In this document: in pieces, positions 29,909 to 38,877 of the stretch
Position numbering within the stretch: the stretch's first letter is position 1
Layout: the number at the start of each line of letters is the position of its first letter
Assembly: GCA_015066925.1 (NCBI GenBank)
Contig: SVNL01000001.1
Span: 1-64,000 of the forward strand
Direction: 5' to 3'
From: Ruminococcus sp.
GTDB taxonomy: Bacteria; Bacillota; Clostridia; Oscillospirales; Ruminococcaceae
Length of the DNA stretch: 64,000 nucleotides
The notes under the pieces: generated by a model
Seen by the model: only the letters and a program-made list of their open reading frames with translations
Databases searched by the model: none
Told to the model about the DNA's origin: nothing
Position numbers and translations under genes: made by a program

Positions 29909-30131
29909 GATTGTCACCTCTTTCAATTACTATTTGCAAACCATAGTAGCCCATCAATTTCCTTAGACAGTAGTACTTTCGTCATACATTTACAATAAAT
30001 TATATCACATTAATTTTTAAAAGTCAAGCAAAAAACAAAAATTTATAAAATTTTGTTCAGGCTATAGAAATTTGCGATAAGATATGTTATAATAAAAAGA
30101 AGTGTTGAAATGAAAGGAAAGCTTTGATTTT

Positions 30132-31274
30132 ATGAATGTATACCTTGATAATGCGGCTACAACAAAGCCTTGTGCGGAAGCTATTGATGCTATAAACCTT
30201 GCACTTGCTGAAAATTACGGTAATCCCTCGTCGCTTCATTCGTTTGGTCTGAAGGCACAGCTTGCGGTTGATAATGCAAGAAAAATTATTGCTTCGGCTT
30301 TATCGTGTGAGGCGGAATGTGTGTTTTTTACATCGGGGGCAACCGAGAGCAACAATATGGCAATAAGAGGTATCGTTAATGCTTACGGGAAAAGAAAACC
30401 GAAAATTATTACTACTTCAATTGAGCACGCTTCGATAAAGGAAACTGTACTTGAGCTTGAAAATAAAGGCTTTGAGGTTGTGAGAATATCTCCCGATAAA
30501 AACGGTGAAGTAAATCCCGTTGATATTCTTAATGCGGCTGATGAAAGAACCTGCTTGATTTCTATGATGCTGGTTAATAACGAAAACGGCTTGATACTAC
30601 CTGTAGAAAAAACGTTTAAAGCAGTAAAACGAAGATTTCCCGATATAATTACTCATTGTGACTGTGTTCAGGGATTTATGAAGCTTCCTGTAAAATGCAA
30701 TGAGCTTAATGCAGATTTGATTTCACTCAGTGCACATAAAATTCACGGAGCTAAGGGTGTAGGAGCTCTTTATATCCGTAAGGGCATCAGAGTTCTGCCG
30801 ATAATTACAGGCGGAAAACAGGAAAAGGGAATACGTTCGGGAACGGAATCGGTTCCTCTTATTGCAGGATTTGGTGCCGCCGTTGAAAAGCTTTCCGATA
30901 CTGTTAAGCAAAGATATGACAGGGTATCGGAGCTGAAAAAATTCCTCGTTGAAAAGCTTGAGGAGCTTGATGGCGGTGAAATTACATTTAATACAAGCGA
31001 AAAATGTTCCCCCTATATTATAAATGTATCCTTTGAGGGAATACGTTCGGAAATCATGCTTCATTTCCTTGAAGAAAAGGGGATTTATGTTTCAAGCGGC
31101 TCGGCTTGTTCAAAAGGAGCAAAAAGCGGAGTTCTTGAAGAGCTTGGAGTAAGCTCGAAAAATGCTGACAGTGCAATAAGAGTCAGTATAACTGCTGAAA
31201 CTACAGAGGAAGAGCTTGAATTCTTCGTACAGGCTGTTTCACAGGCACAGAAAAAAATAATAAAATCAAAGTGA
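30132..31274 (+). CDS. cysteine desulfurase (NifS/IscS-like)
   Basis: YLDNAATTKP, SGATESNN, SAHKIHGAKGVGALYIRKG, SSGSACSKG. Confidence 0.94.
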   Translation: MNVYLDNAATTKPCAEAIDAINLALAENYGNPSSLHSFGLKAQLAVDNARKIIASALSCEAECVFFTSGATESNNMAIRGIVNAYGKRKPKIITTSIEHASIKETVLELENKGFEVVRISPDKNGEVNPVDILNAADERTCLISMMLVNNENGLILPVEKTFKAVKRRFPDIITHCDCVQGFMKLPVKCNELNADLISLSAHKIHGAKGVGALYIRKGIRVLPIITGGKQEKGIRSGTESVPLIAGFGAAVEKLSDTVKQRYDRVSELKKFLVEKLEELDGGEITFNTSEKCSPYIINVSFEGIRSEIMLHFLEEKGIYVSSGSACSKGAKSGVLEELGVSSKNADSAIRVSITAETTEEELEFFVQAVSQAQKKIIKSK

Positions 31275-31299
31275 TTAAATATAAAGGAATGATATAAAT

Positions 31300-32478
31300 A
31301 TGAAAGAACTTATTCTTGTTAAATACGGTGAGATTGCACTTAAAGGTCTGAATAAAAATACCTTTGAGGATATTATGGTGAAAAATATAAAAAGACGCCT
31401 TAAAAAGCTTGGAAGATTTAATTTTTCAAGAGCACAGTCTACATTATATATAGAGCCTGCTGACGAAACAGCTGATATAAACGGTGCTGTTGAAAAAATC
31501 AAAAAGGTTTTCGGTGTTGCCGCACTTTGCAGAGCTTGTACCTGTGAGAAGAATTTCGAGGACATCTGCGCTAAGAGTATTGAATATCTCGAAGATGTTC
31601 TTCCATATGCAAAAACCTTTAAGGTTACAGCAAAACGTGCGGACAAGGCTTTTCCAATGAAATCTCCTGAAATATGTATGGAGCTTGGCGGCGTGCTTCT
31701 GGAAAAATTTCCTAATCTTCAGGTTGACGTTAAAAATCCTGAGATTACTGTAACGGTTGAAATCCGTGATACAAACGCTTTTGTTCATGCCGAAAATATA
31801 AAAGGTGCAGGCGGACTTCCTGTCGGAAGCAGTGGCAGTGCGATGCTTCTTCTCTCGGGCGGTATAGACAGTCCTGTTGCGGGATATATGATGGCGAAAA
31901 GAGGAATACATATCTCTGCAATACATTATGTAAGCCCTCCTTATACATCAGAAAGAGCAAGACTCAAGGTTGAAACCTTATGTGAGAAAATTACAGATTA
32001 CTGTGGTAACATCTCATTTTTCTGCGTACCGTTCACGGAGCTTCAGGAAGCAATAAAGGAACATTGTCCAGAAGAATTCTTTACTATTATAATGAGAAGA
32101 CTTATGATGGAAATTGCTCAGAGAATTTCTGAAAGAGAAGGCTGTCTTGCACTCATTACAGGTGAAAGTGTCGGTCAGGTTGCAAGTCAGACAATGGCGG
32201 CGATTGCGTGCACTGACGCTGTTTGCAGAATTCCTGTTTTCAGACCGCTTATCGGTATGGATAAAACGGAGATAATTGAGATTTCAAGAAAAATTGATAC
32301 ATTTGAAACGTCTACACTTCCTTACGAGGACTGCTGTACAGTGTTTACTCCTCGTCATCCGAAGGTAAGACCACAGCTTGCTGATGTCGAAAAAGCACAG
32401 AATAGCTTCGATTTTGAACCGCTTATCTGTAAGGCGGTTGAGAATACAGAGCTTAAAGTTTTCAGATGTGATGGTTAA
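31300..32478 (+). CDS. thiI: tRNA 4-thiouridine synthetase ThiI
   Basis: LVKYGEIALKGLN, LLLSGGIDSPVAGYMMAKRG, ITGESVGQVASQT. Confidence 0.95.
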   Translation: MKELILVKYGEIALKGLNKNTFEDIMVKNIKRRLKKLGRFNFSRAQSTLYIEPADETADINGAVEKIKKVFGVAALCRACTCEKNFEDICAKSIEYLEDVLPYAKTFKVTAKRADKAFPMKSPEICMELGGVLLEKFPNLQVDVKNPEITVTVEIRDTNAFVHAENIKGAGGLPVGSSGSAMLLLSGGIDSPVAGYMMAKRGIHISAIHYVSPPYTSERARLKVETLCEKITDYCGNISFFCVPFTELQEAIKEHCPEEFFTIIMRRLMMEIAQRISEREGCLALITGESVGQVASQTMAAIACTDAVCRIPVFRPLIGMDKTEIIEISRKIDTFETSTLPYEDCCTVFTPRHPKVRPQLADVEKAQNSFDFEPLICKAVENTELKVFRCDG

Positions 32479-32560
32479 AAGCAGTTAAATTTAATTACGA
32501 AAACTGTTTTTTATGACAGTTTGTTTGTAGGGTATAAACAAAAATGTGATGGGAGCTTGT

Positions 32561-33094
32561 ATGGATAATAGTCTGATTTCTGAATATGATAGCCAAAACC
32601 TTGACAAGTTGGTCAGAAATGTTGTACAATTATTAGAGCTAGGTGGGTATACTGTCTCAACAGCCGAAAGCTGTACAGGCGGTTTGCTCTCTCAGTTGAT
32701 TACTTCCGTACCGGGAGCGTCAGCTGTTTTTGAGGGCGGTTTCTGCACCTACTCAAACAGAATGAAAACAAAGCTCCTTAATGTTCCTGAGTATGAGCTT
32801 GAACATTTCGGTGCTGTAAGCAGTCAGGTTGCTTTGTCTATGGCTAAGGGCCTTAAAGCTTCTACCGGTGCTGATGTTTGCGTTTCTGTTACAGGCATTG
32901 CAGGGCCTGGAGGCGGTACTGCCGAAAAACCTGTCGGTACTGTGTGGTTTGGATTCTCCGCTTTTGGCAGAGAATTTACACGGCTTCCCGAATTATGGAC
33001 GCTTGCCGATAAAAGTCGGGGTAATATCAGATTGGCTGCGGCGGCGTTTGCTTTTAGTGTTATTGAGGAAATTCTTTTGGAGGACTTTCAATGA
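32561..33094 (+). CDS. CinA C-terminal / nicotinamide-nucleotide amidohydrolase family
   Basis: TVSTAESCTGGLLSQLITSVPGASAVFEGGFCTYSN; VSVTGIAGPGGGTAEKPVGTVWFG. Confidence 0.92.
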   Translation: MDNSLISEYDSQNLDKLVRNVVQLLELGGYTVSTAESCTGGLLSQLITSVPGASAVFEGGFCTYSNRMKTKLLNVPEYELEHFGAVSSQVALSMAKGLKASTGADVCVSVTGIAGPGGGTAEKPVGTVWFGFSAFGREFTRLPELWTLADKSRGNIRLAAAAFAFSVIEEILLEDFQ

Positions 33095-34644
33095 GTGAAA
33101 ATGAATTGAATAAATATAGTCCGGCTGATGAAAATGCTTCCAATGAGAATTTGTCAAGAGCTGAGAAAATACTTGCTATAAAACGTGCGATGAATCGTTC
33201 CGATAATACGGAACAGGATTTCGTGCCTGAGAATACTTCGGTTTCTGAGCCTGTGAACGTTTCAGTTTCCGATATTGTTGAAGAGTATAGCAATAAGAAT
33301 TCGGCTCCCATTGCTGAATGGGAAAGTGAGCTGGCTGAGCGAATTGCTCTGAGAGTTCAAGGCTCAAGAACAATACAGCAGGATTTAAATTCTTTGAACG
33401 CTTTTTCTACGGAAACTGACGAAATTAATAGTTCGACAGCTTCTGATGTGAATGCAAATGTAAGTGACAGTAAAGAAGATGTTGACTCTTTAAGCACTAA
33501 GGTGATGGATAATAAGCCGATTAAGGCTGAAGCTGCTCGGATAATAAACGATAATCCCGAGGAAGCTGAAACCAAAGCTCCAACTGAACTCGAATCTTCA
33601 GTTGAATCTGAAACTACAGCTGAAACTGAAGCTGTTGAGGGAAAAAAGAAAAAGAAGTTTTCACTTAAAAAAACTCTTTTAGGATTAATTCCTCACAAAA
33701 AGGATTCACTTCCCGAAATAATAAGAAAAGTTGTTTTTCTTGTTGCACTCGTTGTTGTCGGAGTGTGTACATACCACATAAGCGATTATTTTCTCGATAA
33801 CGCTCATACCAGAAAAGTCTATGACGACCTTATGGATGATTATACAACCCAGATCGTTGATAATGCTCCGCAGCCTGATGTAAATGAGGAATATTGGTCT
33901 CTGCTCAGCGGTGCGAAAAATCTTCTGGATATCAATAAGGATGTCGTTGGTGTAATTGAAATTCCGGGTGCCGATCTTTTTTATCCTGTTCTTCAGGCTG
34001 AAAACAACGATAAGTATCTCAATATTAATATTAAGGGCGAGGAAGCTAAGGCCGGTGCCATTTTTATGGATTACCGCAACAGCTTTGATAAGGTGATAGA
34101 CGGTCGTCTTTCAGAGCCGAATTCTCACAACCTTATTATTTACGGTCATAATATGGCCAACGGTGATATGTTCGGAAGCCTTAAACAGTATAGAAATAAT
34201 ATTCATTATTATGGCGAAAATCCGGTTATTAATCTGAATTCAAATTACGCTTGCTATCAATATAAAATCTTTGCATTCTTTATAGTTGATGCTTTTGATA
34301 CTACAGAAACCTATTTCGACTATTGGAATAAAATTAATTTCAATAATGAAGAGGAATTCTATAGCTTTGTCAATGAGGCTAAGCGCAGAACTATTCGTCT
34401 TAACGATGTCGATGTGAAATATGGCGATGAGCTGCTTACACTTTCTACTTGTAATGGTATTTTCGGTGAGGGCAAAGGTGGCAGATTTGTCGTTCTTGCA
34501 AGAAAACTGCGTGACGGTGAGGATTTGCTTGAGGGTACTCAGAACAGTACTGCTAATCCAAATATAAAATGGCCTTCCATTTACTATAAATATAATAAGA
34601 ATTCTAAGTATGATCCTGATGCAGAGTTTGTTCCCTATGGTTGA
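33091..34644 (+). CDS. class B sortase with long acidic N-terminal extension
   Basis: LIIYGHNMANGDMFGSLKQY, LLTLSTCNGIFGEGKGGRFVVLARKL; TM after ~200-aa E/S-rich N-terminus. Confidence 0.9.
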   Translation: MSENELNKYSPADENASNENLSRAEKILAIKRAMNRSDNTEQDFVPENTSVSEPVNVSVSDIVEEYSNKNSAPIAEWESELAERIALRVQGSRTIQQDLNSLNAFSTETDEINSSTASDVNANVSDSKEDVDSLSTKVMDNKPIKAEAARIINDNPEEAETKAPTELESSVESETTAETEAVEGKKKKKFSLKKTLLGLIPHKKDSLPEIIRKVVFLVALVVVGVCTYHISDYFLDNAHTRKVYDDLMDDYTTQIVDNAPQPDVNEEYWSLLSGAKNLLDINKDVVGVIEIPGADLFYPVLQAENNDKYLNINIKGEEAKAGAIFMDYRNSFDKVIDGRLSEPNSHNLIIYGHNMANGDMFGSLKQYRNNIHYYGENPVINLNSNYACYQYKIFAFFIVDAFDTTETYFDYWNKINFNNEEEFYSFVNEAKRRTIRLNDVDVKYGDELLTLSTCNGIFGEGKGGRFVVLARKLRDGEDLLEGTQNSTANPNIKWPSIYYKYNKNSKYDPDAEFVPYG

Positions 34645-34659
34645 TTGGCGAGGTAATAT

Positions 34660-35643
34660 ATGAATAATAAATTGAAGATTTCTATTGCAGCAGGTGCTGT
34701 GCTTCTAGCTACAGCTGCTTCTGCATTTACTATAATGCTGACAAAGGACGATGATTCTGTCCCGACAGTCAGTGTGCTCGAGTTTTCGGAAATTCCAAAA
34801 CCTGAGCCTGTGGTCGAAGAAAAAAATTGGTGGGAAGAGAGTGAATATTCGCTTTCACCAAGCGGCCTTTCAGGTCGTTCAAAAGCTTTTCTCGGCTACA
34901 ATAAGGACATAATCGGTTGGATTAAAATTGACAAAACAAATGTTAATTATCCGATAGTCCTCGATCCGGCTGCTTATGATCAAAGTGATGATGCAGCTTA
35001 CAATACTTATTATCTTGATAAGGACCTTGACGGATCTCAGAAAACTGCAGGTACTCTTTTCCTTGATTATCGTAACGTTTTCGGTGAGGTTGAGTCAGAG
35101 CAATCAGATAATCTGATTGTTTATGGTCACAACATGCTCGATAATTCTGCTTTCGGTTCCTTGAGAAAATACAGGCAGGATTACAGTTTCTATGCTGAGA
35201 GTCCCTTGATTGAGCTTAGCTCTAATTATAGGGATTATCAATATATAATTTATGGATTCATTATTACTAGCGGTAGCTATGAAGGTACCGATTTCCGTTA
35301 CTGGAATATGCAGGATTTTGAATCCGAAGAAGATTTTAACTTTTTCGTTGATAGGGTACAGAGTAAATCAATGGTCGATACCGGCGTTGATGTGAAGTAC
35401 GGCGATAAGCTTCTTACTTTATCTACCTGCTACAGTTCAGGTGATAATATGAGATTTATTGTCTGCGCAAGACGTCTTAGAGATCATGAAAGCTCAATCG
35501 ATACTATCGACAGAACGGAGGCTTATTTAGAAAAAATACGTCAAGAGGAAGCGTCGAAGGCTGCGGCCGAAGCGGAGGCTGCCAGTCAGGCGGCGGAGGC
35601 TCAGAATTCTATACAAGAACAAGAGTCTACGAACGACAATTAG
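34660..35643 (+). CDS. class B sortase
   Basis: LIVYGHNMLDNSAFGSLRKY, LLTLSTCYSSGDNMRFIVCARRL. Confidence 0.92.
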   Translation: MNNKLKISIAAGAVLLATAASAFTIMLTKDDDSVPTVSVLEFSEIPKPEPVVEEKNWWEESEYSLSPSGLSGRSKAFLGYNKDIIGWIKIDKTNVNYPIVLDPAAYDQSDDAAYNTYYLDKDLDGSQKTAGTLFLDYRNVFGEVESEQSDNLIVYGHNMLDNSAFGSLRKYRQDYSFYAESPLIELSSNYRDYQYIIYGFIITSGSYEGTDFRYWNMQDFESEEDFNFFVDRVQSKSMVDTGVDVKYGDKLLTLSTCYSSGDNMRFIVCARRLRDHESSIDTIDRTEAYLEKIRQEEASKAAAEAEAASQAAEAQNSIQEQESTNDN

Positions 35644-35759
35644 GTCAGAACCTAGTAAGCCTTTCTCAGAACATATTTTAGGAAACAACAGGTTAAGTCG
35701 CTCCTTCGGTTTAACCGAGGGAAATAAAACCGATCAAAATCGGCGAGATGGAGTAATTT

Positions 35760-36947
35760 ATGAATATGCGAATACCACTAAAGAGTGTTTCGGTTATTAT
35801 GGCAGCTGCGCTGTCGTATGCCGGTTTCAATGGTATTACTACTGCTGAAACTACACTCGAAGTTGCTGATCTGAGTACAGCCAACATCAGTGTTAATGAA
35901 AATACTGATGATGATTGTGAGGTCACCGAATGGTGGAAGGCTGAAATCACAGATTATGATTCAAGTTTATCATTGATCAGTTATGAAATGACCCCTGAAG
36001 CAACTCAAACTGAAAATGAAGAATCACAGGCACAGGAAAATGTGCTTATAGATGGTGATGAAAATAACGCTGCAAGCAGTGATGAAAGTGTAAATACTGA
36101 ACCAAGCTTTGTTGCGTCACCTGATACAGTTTCTCCGGGACCGGTTCAGTCAATGCCGGAACAGGAGAAGGAAGCTATCAACGCTCAGTCAGGACAGTTT
36201 GTTTTTACTACCTATGGCTGGGGACACGGCGTTGGTATGAGCCAGAATGGTGCTAACTTCTATGCTATGTACAGTGGTTGGTCTTATCAGGACATTCTTT
36301 TCCATTATTATCCGGGAACTTACCTTATGAATACAGGAACAGCTGATTCAGAACAGGTTACAGTTGCTGGTGTTAGTGGCGATGTATTGTCTATGGTAGC
36401 AGGCATTGTTTATAGAGAAGTCGGTGGTTCAATGTCGACAGAGGCAATAAAGGCTCAGGCTGTTGCTGTGTATAGTTACATTAAGTACTATGGTAATGAT
36501 AGTCACGATTTAAGAACTAAAGCAAATCCACCACAGAATGTTATTGATGCTTGTGCATCTGTTCTTGGTGAAGCTCTTTATTACAACGGAGATTATGCAT
36601 TGACAATGTTTAGCGCATCAAGCGGTGGAACGACTGCAAACTGCTATGATGTGTTCTCAATGGATATTCCTTATCTCAGAAGTGTTACAAGCGATTATGA
36701 TGCTTCTTGCGACCCACACTACGGAACTGTGAAGTACATTTCATCTTCCGAAGTAAAGCGTCTTGTAGAAGCTCGTTACGGCATAAAACTTTCTGATGAT
36801 CCGTTAAATTGGTTTAAGGTTATGGAAGGCGATAGTGGTTACATTAACAATGTATTGATTGACGGTCAGATTACTGTACGAGGTAATGACCTTAAGATCT
36901 GCTTGGGATTGAAATCACCTATGTACGACATAGCTTATGCTCAATAA
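35760..36947 (+). CDS. SpoIID/LytB-domain protein with circularly permuted motif order
   Basis: GWGHGVGMSQNGANFYAMYSGWSYQDILFHYYPGT precedes STEAIKAQAVAVYSYIKYYG, SASSGGTTANCYDVF, PYLRSVTSDYD and VRGNDLKICLGLKSPMYDIAY. Confidence 0.88.
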   Translation: MNMRIPLKSVSVIMAAALSYAGFNGITTAETTLEVADLSTANISVNENTDDDCEVTEWWKAEITDYDSSLSLISYEMTPEATQTENEESQAQENVLIDGDENNAASSDESVNTEPSFVASPDTVSPGPVQSMPEQEKEAINAQSGQFVFTTYGWGHGVGMSQNGANFYAMYSGWSYQDILFHYYPGTYLMNTGTADSEQVTVAGVSGDVLSMVAGIVYREVGGSMSTEAIKAQAVAVYSYIKYYGNDSHDLRTKANPPQNVIDACASVLGEALYYNGDYALTMFSASSGGTTANCYDVFSMDIPYLRSVTSDYDASCDPHYGTVKYISSSEVKRLVEARYGIKLSDDPLNWFKVMEGDSGYINNVLIDGQITVRGNDLKICLGLKSPMYDIAYAQ

Positions 36948-36958
36948 TTAAATAAATT

Positions 36959-37013
36959 AAAGCTCACAATGCTGAACTACCCCACTTGATGTTCAGAATT
37001 GTGAGCTTTTTGT
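36959..37013 (+). terminator. Rho-independent terminator after the SpoIID-like gene
   Basis: AAAGCTCACAAT-CTGAAC...GTTCAG-ATTGTGAGCTTTTTG. Confidence 0.88.
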
Positions 37014-37109
37014 TATGTGGTGAAAAATGGCAGAGAAAAGCAAAAAAATCAAATGAAGGTGAACGTTTTTTCAAAAATTATCATGTTTTAGCATAAATTT
37101 GGAATACCG

Positions 37110-37249
37110 AAGGCACTCGGTGGTTGAAGGTGGATTTAACGCTGAATAGGCGTTTTATTAGAATACTATGTAATCGTAATAAGATGATTGTTTGATATGT
37201 ATTGCATAATATTTCGGAAATTCACCATTTTTTACCACCGAGATGCCTT
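37110..37249. promoter_or_regulatory. inverted TGG-box clusters / long-range stem upstream of mraZ
   Basis: AAGGCACTCGGTGGT (37110-37124) complementary to ACCACCGAGATGCCTT (37234-37249); TGG at 37121 and 37131, CCA at 37225 and 37235. Confidence 0.5.
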
Positions 37250-37394
37250 TTTTAAGATTTTGGACGAAAAAACGCTTATTTTTTGGTTTATAATGTTAAA
37301 TAAGAATGTATGTTCTTTTTGTGTAAAACGTTTTATTTGTTTTAAATCACTAAAAAAGTCGTTATAAAAAAATCAAGTTTAGTCAAATATACCA

Positions 37395-37423
37395 TTGAAA
37401 ACATCTTTTCAATCTTGTATAAT
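37395..37423 (+). promoter_or_regulatory. mraZ promoter TTGAAA-17-TATAAT
   Basis: TTGAAA 37395-37400, TATAAT 37418-37423, 17-bp spacer; -35 lies in palindrome ATTGAAAA-CATC-TTTTCAAT (37394-37413). Confidence 0.82.
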
Positions 37424-37429
37424 ATAGAT

Positions 37430-37453
37430 AGGTGAAAAATGGTGAAGTAGGGG
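37430..37453 (+). promoter_or_regulatory. candidate MraZ operator, 10-bp-spaced GG boxes
   Basis: AGGTGAAAAA / TGGTGAAGTA / GGGGACG repeated at 37430, 37440, 37450. Confidence 0.65.
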
Positions 37454-37499
37454 ACGAAAAACCAAAAATGTGTAAATTTTTAGGGAAGAAGGCGAGGAC

Positions 37500-37934
37500 A
37501 TGAAGGAAGCTGCATTGTGCGGTTCATTTGAACATTCAATTGATGCTAAAGGCAGAATGAGTTTTCCTACTAAGCTTCGTGAAGTGTTAGGCCCTGAATT
37601 TTACCTTTGTATTGGCCATGATGACCACTTTATCGCTGTTTACTCACCTGAACAATTTGAGGAATATCAATCTAAGCTCAACTCTATCCCCGGTAAAATG
37701 GGAAGCAATCTGAGAAGAAAGCTTCTTTCATTCGCTGATAGACAGATGCCTGATAAGCAGGGTAGAATTTTAATTTCTCCTCAGCTTCGTGAATACGCTA
37801 TGCTTGAAAAAGACGTAATCGTTATCGGTGCATCAAATCACGCTGAAATCTGGGATAAGAAAATGTGGGATGAATTCAATTCACAAATCAGTATTGAGGA
37901 TATCGGTGCTGCTCTTGAAGAATTGGTTCTTTAA
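37500..37934 (+). CDS. mraZ: division/cell wall cluster transcriptional repressor MraZ
   Basis: CGSFEHSIDAKGRMSFPTKLRE...DRQMPDKQGRILISPQLREYA. Confidence 0.96.
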   Translation: MKEAALCGSFEHSIDAKGRMSFPTKLREVLGPEFYLCIGHDDHFIAVYSPEQFEEYQSKLNSIPGKMGSNLRRKLLSFADRQMPDKQGRILISPQLREYAMLEKDVIVIGASNHAEIWDKKMWDEFNSQISIEDIGAALEELVL

Positions 37935-37943
37935 GAGGTGTGT

Positions 37944-38870
37944 ATGGAATTTTCACATGTTTCTGTTTTGCTTAACGAAAGTGTTGATGGACTCAATATA
38001 AAGCCCGACGGTATTTATATTGACGGTACCGCAGGTGGTGCAGGTCATTCCTGCAAAATCGCAAGTAATCTTAATGAAAACGGTATGCTGATTGCTCTTG
38101 ATCGTGACCCCGATGCTGTTGCTGTTGCAACAGAACGTCTTTCGGTCTATAAAAATGCAAGAGTTATTCGCAGCAATTATTCCTGTATACGCGAAGTTCT
38201 CGATGAACTTGGCATTAACAAGGTCGATGGCGTTCTTATGGATTTGGGGGTTTCTTCACATCAGCTCGATACAGGAAGCAGAGGCTTTTCTTATCACGTT
38301 GACGCTCCACTCGATATGAGAATGAGTCAGGACGGTATGAGCGCTGCCGATATTGTTAACAGTTATTCCGAAAAAGAACTTGCTAAGATTATTTTTGAAT
38401 TCGGTGAAGAAAAATTTTCCCGTCAGATTGCGGCGAATATCGTCAGCAGCAGGGAAGTCGCTCCGATAAAAACAACACTGGAGCTTGCTGAAATTATCAA
38501 AAATAGTGTTCCACAAAAAGTAAGACGTGAGAAAAATCCCTGCAAAAAAACATTTCAGGCTATCAGAATTGCCGTTAACGGCGAGCTCGAACACCTTTCT
38601 AAAGGTATTGATGAAGCTTTTTTCAGCCTGAAAAGCGGAGGACGTCTTGCTGTTATTACCTTTCATTCTCTTGAAGACAGATTGGTTAAACAGCGTTTTG
38701 CAGGTTGGTGCAAGGGTTGTACCTGTCCTCCTGATTTTCCTCAGTGCGTTTGCGGAAACAAACCTAAAGGAAAACTTGTGAACAGAAAGCCTATAGAGGC
38801 GCAAAAAGAAGAATTGGAAATTAACAACAGAAGCAGGAGTGCAAAACTGAGAATTATAGAAAGGAGCTAG
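37944..38870 (+). CDS. rsmH: 16S rRNA (cytosine(1402)-N(4))-methyltransferase
   Basis: FSHVSVLLNESVDGL, YIDGTAGGAGHS, GVLMDLGVSSHQLDTGSRGFSY, ITFHSLEDRLVKQRF. Confidence 0.97.
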   Translation: MEFSHVSVLLNESVDGLNIKPDGIYIDGTAGGAGHSCKIASNLNENGMLIALDRDPDAVAVATERLSVYKNARVIRSNYSCIREVLDELGINKVDGVLMDLGVSSHQLDTGSRGFSYHVDAPLDMRMSQDGMSAADIVNSYSEKELAKIIFEFGEEKFSRQIAANIVSSREVAPIKTTLELAEIIKNSVPQKVRREKNPCKKTFQAIRIAVNGELEHLSKGIDEAFFSLKSGGRLAVITFHSLEDRLVKQRFAGWCKGCTCPPDFPQCVCGNKPKGKLVNRKPIEAQKEELEINNRSRSAKLRIIERS

Positions 38871-38877
38871 GGTTGTT

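Noticed and set aside
31444-31926. 160-aa minus-strand ORF opposite thiI
   Set aside because: Shadow ORF inside a conserved gene.
35641-35743. c-di-AMP (ydaO/yuaA) riboswitch upstream of the SpoIID-like gene
   Set aside because: Plausible by gene context, but I could not match the conserved ydaO sequence blocks; left only as an unassigned structured leader.
37110-37249. Rho-independent terminator interpretation of the long inverted repeat
   Set aside because: The arms are ~110 nt apart and a good terminator already follows the SpoIID-like gene at 36959-37013.
38256-38804. 182-aa minus-strand ORF opposite rsmH
   Set aside because: Fully antisense to rsmH, atypical composition, no RBS context; shadow ORF.
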